Shown: piece by piece, positions 1 through 8,693 of the stretch
How the letters are laid out: the number at the start of each line of letters is the position of its first letter
Position numbering within the stretch: the first letter of the stretch is position 1
Assembly: GCF_013178945.1 (NCBI RefSeq)
Contig: NZ_JABFDM010000005.1
Location: forward strand, 248,001-312,000
Reading direction: 5' to 3'
Length of the DNA: 64,000 nucleotides
From: Bradyrhizobium aeschynomenes
Lineage (GTDB): Bacteria; Pseudomonadota; Alphaproteobacteria; Rhizobiales; Xanthobacteraceae
Program-made: the position numbers and the translations under genes
Notes under the pieces: model-generated
What the model was told of the DNA's origin: nothing
The model's input: only the letters and a program-made list of their open reading frames with translations
The model's database searches: none

Positions 1-343
1 TGAGCGGCCAGGCGGTCAGGCAGGCATTGTAAGCAACGTACGGACGGAAGATCTGCGCACGCGCCTGGCCGCAGCGCGAACTGCCGACCAGCAACACCTC
101 GGGCTGCACCTGCTTGATTCGTTCAAGCTTGTACGGCGCGTAGTCCTTGAAGGCGCCCAGCCAGACGAGCTTGTCGTCTTGCGATTGCTCTGTGGCGATG
201 GCGGAGAGCGGAACGGTGGCGCCCAGGCGCCACCCGACCCATTCGAGAATGGCGAGCACTGGCAAGAAGAGCGCGGCAAACAGCGCTACAATGATCGCAA
301 CGTAACGCGCCACGGCTTCGTACCCGCTCGATGGTATCCTCAT
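1..343 (-). CDS. AlgJ/SGNH-like membrane-anchored protein, N-terminal part
   Basis: The window edge cuts this gene; 114 N-terminal residues are visible. An N-terminal hydrophobic segment (about residues 12-34) suggests a membrane anchor with the rest in the periplasm. The stretch PEVLLVGSSRC looks like SGNH-hydrolase block I and aligns with PEVIWISTSRAG in the next gene downstream in position (442-1575), so the two appear to be paralogues. By analogy with AlgJ/AlgX-type proteins it may help O-acetylate a polysaccharide together with the MBOAT protein at 1640-3142. The start at 343 was chosen because the hydrophobic segment follows it; the ribosome-binding site is weak. The catalytic Asp/His region lies outside the window. 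Confidence 0.6.
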   Translation of the reverse strand, partial: MRIPSSGYEAVARYVAIIVALFAALFLPVLAILEWVGWRLGATVPLSAIATEQSQDDKLVWLGAFKDYAPYKLERIKQVQPEVLLVGSSRCGQARAQIFRPYVAYNACLTAWPL

Positions 344-441
344 GCTTCTAGATGGGGCGAATATGCCCCGCAATCCGTGTTATCACGGGCGGCAAGTATG
401 GCCACGCCGCGGTGCGAACTCCGGTCTCCAGGTTCCCGAAC

Positions 442-1575
442 TCAGCGCCGGGCGATATCCGCGAGGTCGCCAGCGATGCGAGCTGGATCGATATTCGGGA
501 ACTCGTCCCGAAAGTCAGGATCGCTCAGCAGATGCAACATCACCTCTGCAGCGCCAGTGTCGGCCAGGTGATAGGCGTCCACGAAGCTGGAGTCTTCATC
601 CTTCATCGGCAGGCGCGCCAGATCGAACAGCGGAATCCCGAGCTGGCGCAGCCAGTCTCTGGTCTGCGCGGTCGCAAACTCCCGCCAGGCGCCGAACCCG
701 CGAGGGCCGTACTGCTCGCGATCCAGCAGGTCGATGCCGGCGCGAATGAAGGGCAGCTGGATGCCCATCAGCTTGACGCCGCGCGACCTTGCCATCTCGG
801 CAAGCCGCACGATCGGCTGTTTCAGGGATGATGATAGGCCCGCCGCACGTGGCAGTGTGTCTGCGAGCGTCGCCGCGTTCATGAAGCGTGAACGGGCATC
901 GGCGACATGGCCGGGCGAATAGCGGTATGACCCGTCGTTGCGGAAGCCCTCCTGCTGAACGATGGATTGGGTTCCGACGAAAGCGCTCTGCGTGCCGACG
1001 TAGTCCTTGAAGGCGGCCGGGCGGCGCGTTGCCGTCCGTGCGAAATCCAGCAGGCTCGACCTGAGATATGTGAGAGGATGGTCATAGTGCATCTTGCGAG
1101 TGATCGCGAACCACTCTTCCCAGCGGTCGGCGAACAGAAAATGATCGAGCGAGAGGATCGCGATCCTGGGGCGCTGTCGTTGCGTGGCGCGCTCGAACAG
1201 ATCGAGCGTCTGGCCGGTGGTCCAGGCCGTGAACGAAAGATTGTAGAAGCGGTAAGGTGCGAACAGGGCAGCACGAAAGGTGCCGGCGCGCGACGTGCTG
1301 ATCCAGATGACCTCCGGGCGCTCCTGCTCCAGCCGCGCCAGCTTGAACGCCGCATTGTAGCGCAGATCGAAGGGGAGCAGGATCTGTTCCGGATTGTCGC
1401 GTTGGGAATCGGCGAGATCCTGCAGCCGCATCGACGCGCCGAACGGGCGTGCGGCATGAAAGAGACCGATCGGAGGCAGGTAGCCGGCGAGTGCGGAGGC
1501 CGCCAGAACCGTGGTGACGTAGCGCCGCGCCGGATTCGGCGGGGGGGACTGACCCGGTTGCCGCTGATCCTTCAT
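442..1575 (-). CDS. AlgJ/SGNH-like O-acetyltransferase accessory protein
   Basis: A 377-residue protein with a hydrophobic segment near residues 19-40, consistent with a membrane anchor or signal, followed by a soluble periplasmic domain. Residues 93-98 (STSRAG) resemble the SGNH nucleophile block and a D-x-x-H pair (D333, H336 in VDAYHLAD) matches the C-terminal catalytic dyad of this superfamily. Such proteins work with membrane-bound O-acyltransferases to acetylate polysaccharides, and the MBOAT gene lies just upstream on the same strand, 64 bp away. The overall similarity to AlgJ is inferred from architecture, so the substrate is unknown; another SGNH esterase role is possible. Confidence 0.65.
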   Translation of the reverse strand: MKDQRQPGQSPPPNPARRYVTTVLAASALAGYLPPIGLFHAARPFGASMRLQDLADSQRDNPEQILLPFDLRYNAAFKLARLEQERPEVIWISTSRAGTFRAALFAPYRFYNLSFTAWTTGQTLDLFERATQRQRPRIAILSLDHFLFADRWEEWFAITRKMHYDHPLTYLRSSLLDFARTATRRPAAFKDYVGTQSAFVGTQSIVQQEGFRNDGSYRYSPGHVADARSRFMNAATLADTLPRAAGLSSSLKQPIVRLAEMARSRGVKLMGIQLPFIRAGIDLLDREQYGPRGFGAWREFATAQTRDWLRQLGIPLFDLARLPMKDEDSSFVDAYHLADTGAAEVMLHLLSDPDFRDEFPNIDPARIAGDLADIARR

Positions 1576-1639
1576 TCGGATGCCATTCGCATCGTGGGCC
1601 CGTCGGAGATGAGCGCTAGAGCACCGCGCCGGTCGGCGG

Positions 1640-3142
1640 TCAGAACTGGAAATACAGGAACTGGGAGGTATCGCCCGCGATGATGTTCATGAGCACGGCG
1701 GCAACCAGTGCCACCGACGTGCCGATCGCCCACGTCAGGGAGGGGCGCCATTTCAAGGCGAGAACGCTCCATGGGCGCGGGTTATGATAGGTCTCCAGCC
1801 CGACATTCCATCGCTCGAACATCGCATTGACGTTCGGCAATGCCAGGCATGCGGCGTAGCCAACCAGGATCGCGATCATCACTCGGGGATCGACCAGATT
1901 GGTCATGGTGATCTTCTCCGGAGAGGACAGGCCGATCATGCCCTTGATGAGCCGGATGGCTGCGTTCGGATTGTCGGCACGAAAGAACACCCAGGCGAGA
2001 ACCACGGCAAGCTGGGTCAAGAGCAGCGCTGCCGCGGCGTACCAGGCCGTGCCGGCATGACGGGCAAGCGCCGGCCGCGCCTGGACGAACTTGCCCCAGC
2101 GGTGGTTGACGATCAGGAACAGCCCGTGAAGGGCTCCCCAGATGACGAAGGTGAACCCCGCCCCATGCCACAGGCCGCCAAGCAGCATCGTTGTGAACAG
2201 GTTGGCGTTGCGCCTGTTCTCGCCATGTCGATTGCCGCCGAGCGGGATATAGAGATAGTCGCGCAGGAAGCGCGACAGCGAAATGTGCCAGCGCCGCCAG
2301 AATTCGACGATGCTCTGCGACTTGTACGGGGAATCGAAATTGAAGGGCAGCTTGATGCCGAACATGATCGATATGCCGATCGCCATGTCGGAGTAGCCGG
2401 AGAAGTCGAAGTAGATCTGAAGCGAGTAGGCGAGTGCGCCTCCCCACGCGTCCATCAGGTGAAGATGGCTTGAATTGGCGGCCTGGAACACCGGACTTGC
2501 AACCATCCCGAAGCCGTCGGCAATGAACGACTTCTTGAACAGGCCGATCGTCAGAATCGTGAGGCCGACCGCAACGTTCTCGATCGAGATCCGTCTGCTA
2601 TCCTCCGAGCCGAATTGCGGCATCATCTCGCGATGATGAAGGATGGGGCCTGCGATCAGATGCGGAAAATAGGTGACGAACAGCCCGTATTTGACAAAGC
2701 TACGTTCGCTGGAATAGCCGCCATAGACGTCTGCGAGATAGGCAATCTGCGTGAAAGTAAAGAACGAAATTCCCAGCGGGAGCACGATCGCGAGAAACGG
2801 GTATCTCGACGCGGTGAGCGCGTTCAGGATCTGGATGCCAAAGTTCGTGTATTTGTAGAACGCCAGCGCCGCGAGGTTGAGCGTGATCGCTGCTGCAAAC
2901 AATCCGGTGCGCGCCTTGCCGGTCTGACCGGCGATCAAGAGACCCATCGTGTAATTGAAGACGATCGAGATCAGGATGATCGGAACGAAGTGAAGGTCCC
3001 AATAGCCGTAAAACGCCAGCGAGGCGGCCGCGAGCCAGCTGAGGCGAGCCACTGGAGATGCGAAAAGCCTTGCCAGCAGGAAATATCCGGCGAAGGTCAC
3101 CGGCAGGAACAGGAACAGAAACTCAAACTGCGTGAAGAGCAT
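1640..3142 (-). CDS. MBOAT family polysaccharide O-acetyltransferase (AlgI-like)
   Basis: A 500-residue multi-spanning inner-membrane protein of the membrane-bound O-acyltransferase family. It carries the characteristic FWRRWHISLSRFLRDYLYIP block (about residues 281-300) followed by LGGNR, and GLWHGA with the conserved histidine at residue 326. In AlgI-type systems this protein passes acetyl groups across the membrane to periplasmic AlgJ/AlgX-like partners, and two such partner candidates lie next to it on the same strand. Start: the ATG at 3142 gives the usual MLFTQFEFLFLFLP N-terminus; a start at 3205 would add 21 residues with no homology value. The polysaccharide acetylated is probably made by the neighbouring cluster, which is inference. 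Confidence 0.85.
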   Translation of the reverse strand: MLFTQFEFLFLFLPVTFAGYFLLARLFASPVARLSWLAAASLAFYGYWDLHFVPIILISIVFNYTMGLLIAGQTGKARTGLFAAAITLNLAALAFYKYTNFGIQILNALTASRYPFLAIVLPLGISFFTFTQIAYLADVYGGYSSERSFVKYGLFVTYFPHLIAGPILHHREMMPQFGSEDSRRISIENVAVGLTILTIGLFKKSFIADGFGMVASPVFQAANSSHLHLMDAWGGALAYSLQIYFDFSGYSDMAIGISIMFGIKLPFNFDSPYKSQSIVEFWRRWHISLSRFLRDYLYIPLGGNRHGENRRNANLFTTMLLGGLWHGAGFTFVIWGALHGLFLIVNHRWGKFVQARPALARHAGTAWYAAAALLLTQLAVVLAWVFFRADNPNAAIRLIKGMIGLSSPEKITMTNLVDPRVMIAILVGYAACLALPNVNAMFERWNVGLETYHNPRPWSVLALKWRPSLTWAIGTSVALVAAVLMNIIAGDTSQFLYFQF

Positions 3143-3267
3143 AACGAAGTTTCTTGATGTTGCTGCGTGTAGCGTTGCTTTATCAATGATTGAGGGGGCT
3201 GCCAAGTTGGCGAACGCGGCCGGGCCGTGATCTCTCGGGGATTATCCTCTGGCGCGGAGCGGTGGCG

Positions 3268-3299
3268 ATGGAGCCGAGAGGGAATGGAGCCGAGAGGGA
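3268..3299. repeat. 16-bp perfect tandem duplication
   Basis: The 16-mer ATGGAGCCGAGAGGGA occurs twice back to back (3268-3283 and 3284-3299) in the 417-bp intergenic region between the divergent MBOAT and glycosyltransferase genes. I see no other convincing gene or element in 3143-3559; short open frames there have no recognisable features. Confidence 0.8.
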
Positions 3300-3559
3300 T
3301 GTTTGCCGACCTGTTCGCGCTTTCCGGCCGCGGATCCTTCTGTTATAGGTCCCGGTTATTCGACGGGCTTTCGCGCTCACTTGCGATCCGCCCGTCCGGT
3401 GCTCAATGCAGGCGCGGGCGGCGCGCGATATGACCGAGCTCAGGTTCGTTCCGATGCGATGGCTGCCAATTCCTCGCGCTTTCTCCAGGATGGCCTCGTT
3501 GCCGACCGCTGGCGCGCCCGGACCGGGGCGGCGGTGGGTGCCAGCAAGGATTTGACTGC

Positions 3560-5524
3560 ATGTCCTTCGTGAGGAGGCTCCTGGGGCCGCGCTCCAGGCG
3601 TTTCATCTATTTCGGCTTCCTCATTGTAGGAATGTGCCTCAACGCCTTGCCGCCTCGCCTGGTGTTCCTGATGCTCGTCGTTTGCGACGCCATCGAGCTG
3701 AAGGGCCGTGGCCGGCTCTATCAGGCCTATTTTCCTTACGTCACCTCCCGCCTTGCAGAGGATCCGGCGTTTCGCTTTTCGAGCAGGCTCAGCTCCGGTT
3801 TCAAGCCGGCCACGGCGCGCGTGCTGCATGGGATCGGCGCATACCGCGAGGCCTGCGCATGGATCCTCGATAACAAGCTGGCAGCCGCGTCTGCCGACGT
3901 CGCGTTTGCGTTGCTGAGGTCACTGTTCGAGCTCGGCCAGTTCGAGCAAGCCTATGACGCCGTCCTCGGCATCAGACAGACGGACCCTGCGCCGACCGCC
4001 CACCTCGCTCACCTGATTGCGATGATCGAGATCATCGCCGGCGACGAGGTTGCCGCGTTGCGCAGCATGGAGGTCGCATGCAAGCTCGATCCGTCGATGC
4101 TGCGGCCGCATCAGAACATCGCCTCGCGGTCGCCTCGCCTCTATTCACCCAATCGGTTGGACGTCGCCTGCGGCGCGCCCGGACGCATGTTCGATCTATG
4201 CAACTTTGCTGGACAGCGTGTGACGCATGTGGGGCGCGGCGAAGTCGGTCCACGATTGTTCGAGCGTGCTTTGGATGCGCAGGACCGGTTGCGGCAGCAG
4301 GGCAGGCCGGACGTCTCCGCAGCGCTTGGGCAACTGCTCGCCGAACTCGATGTTTCGCTGGACGATTTGAAGCTGATCCCCGAGGAATGGTCGACGCAGA
4401 TCGGTCATCTCGGCATGCTCGACATTCTCCTGCGCATGCAGGAGCTGGGCTGGTGGTCCGGGCAGCCTGTCATGGTGGTCAGGCCGCAACTGATTGCAAA
4501 CGCCTCGTTCTTCCGATTGTTCGACGGCCGTTGCAAGGTCGTCATCGTCGGCGGCATGGTGACGGAGCCGTTGGCGGAGGAGCTCCTTTCGCTGCAGAGA
4601 TGGTGCGGCTTGAACTTCAATGCCTTTCGACTGCCCCAAGGCCCGGTCGTTCCATGGCAGGAGGCTGGTGCGTTTGCACTCGATGCCTGGAAACGGCAAG
4701 GGCGCGGGCATCCGCTGCGCGATGCCTATGACCGGCAATGCACCCGGGACGAAAACGGAAGCGACCCGCTTCGGCTGTTGCGAGAGCGGTTCGGCATGCA
4801 GCCCGATGATTGGTATGTCTGCCTGCATACGCGGGATGCCGCACATTATTTCGAGTTCATGGGGACCGGCCAGACCCATCGCAACGCGCCGATCGAGGCG
4901 TCCTTGGATGCCATTCGTCTGATCACGGCGCGTGGCGGCTGGGTGATCAAGCTCGGCGGACCGAATTCACCGAAGCTCCCGCCGCTGCAGCGTACGATCG
5001 ACTATGCGCTCAGCGAGTTCAGATCCGATCTGATGGACATCCATCTGATCCGGCACGCCAGGGCGTTCATCGGGACCACGTCCGGACTGACGAATGTGGC
5101 GGTCAGCTTCGGCATCCCTTGTGCAATCGTAAATGCGATCACCACCGACGCCCAATTGTGGAACGGGAATGTCCGCTTTGCTCTCAAACCGGTCCGGCTG
5201 GCCGACGGCACCATGCTGACGCAGCGCCAGCTGACGAGCACGCCGTGGCGCTGGCGCGTGTTCGATGCGGCCGTGCTTGGCCGGAGCGGGGCGCAACCGG
5301 AGAACAATTCCGCGGAGGAGATTCACGACACGGTGGAAGAGGTCTTGGCGATTGCGGATGGTCGCACGGCCGAGTTCGATGGCGATCACGATGCCGAACG
5401 ATTGCTGTCTCGCTGGAGAAAGGCGCTCGCTTTGCCCTATTATTACGGGACGAGCCGCCCGAGCCTCGCATTCCTGGCGAGGCACGAGAAGGAGTTTCTG
5501 CTCGATGCGACGGACCTGAGCTGA
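3560..5524 (+). CDS. TIGR04372-like glycosyltransferase
   Basis: A 654-residue protein with a hydrophobic N-terminal segment (about residues 15-43), a helical middle reminiscent of TPR repeats (about 75-200), and a C-terminal glycosyltransferase-B-like domain. Motifs typical of the TIGR04372 group are visible: CLHTRDAAHYFE and, further on, IRHARAFIGTTSGLTNVA, the latter resembling the nucleotide-sugar binding part of heptosyltransferase-type folds. An AAGGA ribosome-binding site lies 9 bp upstream of the ATG. It is followed 38 bp later by an asnB-type gene on the same strand, a pairing common in surface-polysaccharide loci. Donor and acceptor sugars cannot be deduced. Confidence 0.7.
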   Translation: MSFVRRLLGPRSRRFIYFGFLIVGMCLNALPPRLVFLMLVVCDAIELKGRGRLYQAYFPYVTSRLAEDPAFRFSSRLSSGFKPATARVLHGIGAYREACAWILDNKLAAASADVAFALLRSLFELGQFEQAYDAVLGIRQTDPAPTAHLAHLIAMIEIIAGDEVAALRSMEVACKLDPSMLRPHQNIASRSPRLYSPNRLDVACGAPGRMFDLCNFAGQRVTHVGRGEVGPRLFERALDAQDRLRQQGRPDVSAALGQLLAELDVSLDDLKLIPEEWSTQIGHLGMLDILLRMQELGWWSGQPVMVVRPQLIANASFFRLFDGRCKVVIVGGMVTEPLAEELLSLQRWCGLNFNAFRLPQGPVVPWQEAGAFALDAWKRQGRGHPLRDAYDRQCTRDENGSDPLRLLRERFGMQPDDWYVCLHTRDAAHYFEFMGTGQTHRNAPIEASLDAIRLITARGGWVIKLGGPNSPKLPPLQRTIDYALSEFRSDLMDIHLIRHARAFIGTTSGLTNVAVSFGIPCAIVNAITTDAQLWNGNVRFALKPVRLADGTMLTQRQLTSTPWRWRVFDAAVLGRSGAQPENNSAEEIHDTVEEVLAIADGRTAEFDGDHDAERLLSRWRKALALPYYYGTSRPSLAFLARHEKEFLLDATDLS

Positions 5525-5562
5525 GTCATGCGACGGCGTCTCAAGGCTGCGAGGAGGGCCTC

Positions 5563-7533
5563 ATGTGCGGCATAGCGGGCCTTTTGAGACCCGGGGGGGC
5601 TGATGAGGGCCGGCTGAACGGAACCATCGAGCGGATGACGGCTGCGTTGGCCCACCGGGGACCTGATGCGTCCGGAGCATGGCGTGACGGGCGGCATGGC
5701 ATTGCCCTCGGGCAGCGCCGGCTGGCGATCCTGGATCTCTCCGAGGCCGGGGCGCAGCCGATGCACAGCGCCTGCGGGCGCTACACGATCACGTTCAACG
5801 GCGAGATCTATAATCATCTCGAGGTCCGCGCCGAGCTCGAGAGGCAGGGCGGCGCGCCGAACTGGCGCGGCCATTCCGACACCGAAACGCTGCTCGCCGC
5901 GATCCGGCAATGGGGTGTCGCGCCGGCGCTGCAGCGCCTGATCGGCATGTTCGCCTTCGCGCTGTGGGATGCGGAGACGCGGCACCTGATTCTGGCGCGC
6001 GATCGCTTCGGCGAGAAGCCGCTGTTCTACGGCTGGAGCGGCGGCGATCTGGTGTTCGGCTCCGAGCTGAAGGCGCTCGCCGCTCATCCCGAATGGGCGC
6101 CTTCGCTCGATCGCGCAGCGCTCACCGCATTCATGCGCTACTCCTATGTGCCGGCGCCCGCCACGATCTGGACCGGCATCCGCAAATTGCCGCCGGCTTC
6201 GTTCGTGAGCTTCGCCGCCGATGCGGCACGGGAGAACTGGCCCGCGCCGCAACCCTATTGGTCGCTGCGCGACCGTGTCGTTGCGGCGCAGAGCGATCGC
6301 ATCAGCAGCGAGGCGGAGGCCGTCGCGCGCCTGGAACAGCTGCTGTCGATCGCGGTCAAGCGGCAATGCCTGTCGGACGTGCCGCTCGGTGCGTTCCTGT
6401 CCGGCGGCGTCGACTCCTCGACCATCGTGGCGCTGATGCAGGCCCAGGCGGGGCAGCCGGTGCGCACCTTCAGCATCGGCTTTGCAGAGGGGGGCTACAA
6501 CGAGTCCGAGGATGCGCGCCGGGTCGCGCAGCATCTTGGGACCGATCATACCGAGCTCTATGTCGACGCACGCACGGCAATGGACGTCGTGCCGAAGCTG
6601 CCGCGCATCTATGACGAGCCGTTCGCCGACTCCTCGCAGATCCCCACGCATCTGGTCGCGCAGCTCGCACGCCGGCACGTCACCGTCGCGCTGTCGGGCG
6701 ATGCCGGCGACGAACTGTTCGGCGGCTACAACAGGCACGTCTGGGGCGGCGCTCTGCAGGCGCGTCTCGGACGCCTGCCGATGCCGCTCCGCCGTGCCAT
6801 CGGCGCCGCGTTCAGCGCAATCGCGCCGGAGCCGGCGGATACAATTCTCAGGGCGCTCCAGCCCGTGCTGCCGGCCCGCCTGATGGTGCGGCATGCCGGC
6901 GACCAGGTTGCCAAGCTCGGCCGCATCATTGCAGCCGACGGCTTTGACGGCCTGTATCGGACACTTTGCTCGATCGATCAGGATCCGGCCGGTACGGTCG
7001 TGGCGGGGGAGGAGCGCGCGAGCTGGGCCGCAGAGCAGATGCGACAGCTCGCAACGGAGATCGAGCCGCTCGACCGGATGACGTTGGCCGATTCCTTGAG
7101 CTATCTCAGCGACGACATCCTGCAAAAGGTCGATCGCGCAGCCATGGCCGTGGCGCTGGAGACGCGCGTGCCCTTCCTCGACAAGGACGTTGTGGAGTTC
7201 TCGACCAGGGTTCCCGCTGCGATGAAGGTGCGTGATGGCCGCGGCAAATGGCTGGTACGCCAGGTGCTCTATCGCCATGTGCCCGCTGAGATGATCGACC
7301 GTCCGAAGACCGGCTTCAGCGTTCCGCTCGACGCCTGGCTGCGCGGGCCGCTGAGATCATGGGCCGCGGACCTGCTGTCGCCGGCACGGCTGAAGCGGCA
7401 GGGCCTGTTCGACCCGGCGCGGGTGACGCGCATGTTCGACGAGCATCTCAGCCGTCGCCACAATCATTCCTACTGGCTCTGGAACGTGCTGATGGCCGAG
7501 GCTTGGTACGACGAATGGGCCGGGGCCAGGTAG
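5563..7533 (+). CDS. asnB: Asparagine synthase (glutamine-hydrolysing), AsnB type
   Basis: A 656-residue two-domain enzyme. The N-terminal glutaminase domain begins MCGIAG, so Cys2 becomes the catalytic nucleophile after removal of Met1. The C-terminal synthetase domain has the ATP-pyrophosphatase loop SGGVDSS at residues 280-286. The chemistry is ATP-dependent transfer of glutamine ammonia to a carboxylate: aspartate in true asparagine synthetases, or a sugar carboxylate in polysaccharide-locus homologues. Its position among glycan genes, close to two uronic-acid enzymes, makes amidation of a uronate plausible but unproven. The start at 5563 has a strong GAGGAGG site and exposes Cys2. Its stop abuts the stop of the next, convergent gene with no gap. 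Confidence 0.9.
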   Translation: MCGIAGLLRPGGADEGRLNGTIERMTAALAHRGPDASGAWRDGRHGIALGQRRLAILDLSEAGAQPMHSACGRYTITFNGEIYNHLEVRAELERQGGAPNWRGHSDTETLLAAIRQWGVAPALQRLIGMFAFALWDAETRHLILARDRFGEKPLFYGWSGGDLVFGSELKALAAHPEWAPSLDRAALTAFMRYSYVPAPATIWTGIRKLPPASFVSFAADAARENWPAPQPYWSLRDRVVAAQSDRISSEAEAVARLEQLLSIAVKRQCLSDVPLGAFLSGGVDSSTIVALMQAQAGQPVRTFSIGFAEGGYNESEDARRVAQHLGTDHTELYVDARTAMDVVPKLPRIYDEPFADSSQIPTHLVAQLARRHVTVALSGDAGDELFGGYNRHVWGGALQARLGRLPMPLRRAIGAAFSAIAPEPADTILRALQPVLPARLMVRHAGDQVAKLGRIIAADGFDGLYRTLCSIDQDPAGTVVAGEERASWAAEQMRQLATEIEPLDRMTLADSLSYLSDDILQKVDRAAMAVALETRVPFLDKDVVEFSTRVPAAMKVRDGRGKWLVRQVLYRHVPAEMIDRPKTGFSVPLDAWLRGPLRSWAADLLSPARLKRQGLFDPARVTRMFDEHLSRRHNHSYWLWNVLMAEAWYDEWAGAR

Positions 7534-8496
7534 TCAGTCTTCGACCGTGGCCGGCACGGCCATGTTGCCTTTGCCCTTCTCGGCACTGAGGATCCACACC
7601 ACGCCGCCCATGCCGCCGACGATGAAGTACACCGCGCCGAACAGGATCGAGACCACCGTGCCGTCGGCTGGCGCGAGCCCGGCATAGCCGAACGCCACCA
7701 TCATCGTCGCTTCGCGCACGCCCCAGCCGGCGATCGAGATCGGCAGCATCGTGATGAGCATGATCGGCGGCGTCAGCAGGAACAATTGCTGGAATGCGGC
7801 GGGAGCAGCAATCGCGCGCACGGCGCACCACGCGATCACGACGGCGAGCACGTGGACCGATAGCGACAATACGGCGATCTTGGCCGCCGTGGTCCTGCCG
7901 AAGATGACCTTGCTAGCGATCACCGAGCAGGCATAGACGTGGCGCGTCGGCCACCACGCCTTCATCCAGGCCGCCGGAAGATAGCCCACGGTCAGAAAGC
8001 CGACACCGGCGGCCAGTGCGGCCGCATCGACCAGCACCAAGGCGAGCCGGCCGTGCTCGTCGGCGATCATGCCGTAGCTCCACGGCAGGCTGGCCACGAT
8101 GATCAGTGCCAGCGCGATGAAACCGACGGCGCGGTCGGTCAGGATCGAGTAGCTCGCCGCGCGCCAGCCGGCGCCAGTGCGGCCGATCAGCCACAGCCGG
8201 ACCGCATCGCCGCCGATCGATGAGGGCAGGGTCTGGTTGAAGAAGGCGCCGATCATGTTGTAGCGGAACGCCTTGAGGTCGGTCAGCGGCGCGCCGCACA
8301 GCGCGGAGATCTCGCGCCAGCGCAGCGCGCCGATGAAGATCTGCAGCAGTGTGATCGCCACCGCCAGCGCGATCCAGCCGATATTGATCTGACTGAGCCG
8401 CTCGCGGATGGCCGCAAAGTTGATCCCGCGCAGCGCCAGATAGAGCAGGGCGAGCGACACCACGATCCGAAGGAGGAGAATCAAAAACGCACGCAT
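7534..8496 (-). CDS. LPG-synthase-TM/UPF0104-type integral membrane protein
   Basis: A 320-residue polytopic inner-membrane protein with roughly eight hydrophobic segments. The layout and motifs (RWREIS, FNQTLPSSIGGDAVR, and PISIAGWGVREA near the C-terminus) fit the lysylphosphatidylglycerol-synthase transmembrane family (also called AglD/UPF0104), which occurs as a stand-alone flippase-like module. No C-terminal aminoacyl-transferase domain is present, so it should not make lysyl-PG by itself. The ATG at 8496 begins MRAFLILLLRIVVSLALLYL and is preferred over an upstream in-frame start at 8601 that would add a polar leader. Its place in a glycan locus suggests lipid or lipid-linked sugar handling, which is inference. 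Confidence 0.75.
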   Translation of the reverse strand: MRAFLILLLRIVVSLALLYLALRGINFAAIRERLSQINIGWIALAVAITLLQIFIGALRWREISALCGAPLTDLKAFRYNMIGAFFNQTLPSSIGGDAVRLWLIGRTGAGWRAASYSILTDRAVGFIALALIIVASLPWSYGMIADEHGRLALVLVDAAALAAGVGFLTVGYLPAAWMKAWWPTRHVYACSVIASKVIFGRTTAAKIAVLSLSVHVLAVVIAWCAVRAIAAPAAFQQLFLLTPPIMLITMLPISIAGWGVREATMMVAFGYAGLAPADGTVVSILFGAVYFIVGGMGGVVWILSAEKGKGNMAVPATVED

Positions 8497-8693
8497 GCGA
8501 GAGTCGGCTTCGCTCTTGGTTGAAGGGTCCCAAGCCGAGTGCGAGACGCGCAACTCCCCGTCCTGGCAGGACCGGACCTCGGACAAGGTCCAGGCCGACA
8601 CGGCGGCCGACCCCTTGCGGTCCTGATGCCCCGGTGGCTAAACAGTCGCAGGGGTGGCGTCAATGGCCTCCGAAACGACCGGAATATCAATTT

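Noticed and set aside
4810..5562. 5' extension of the asparagine synthase frame
   Set aside because: True start at 5563 exposes the catalytic Cys2 and has a strong ribosome-binding site; upstream part overlaps the glycosyltransferase.
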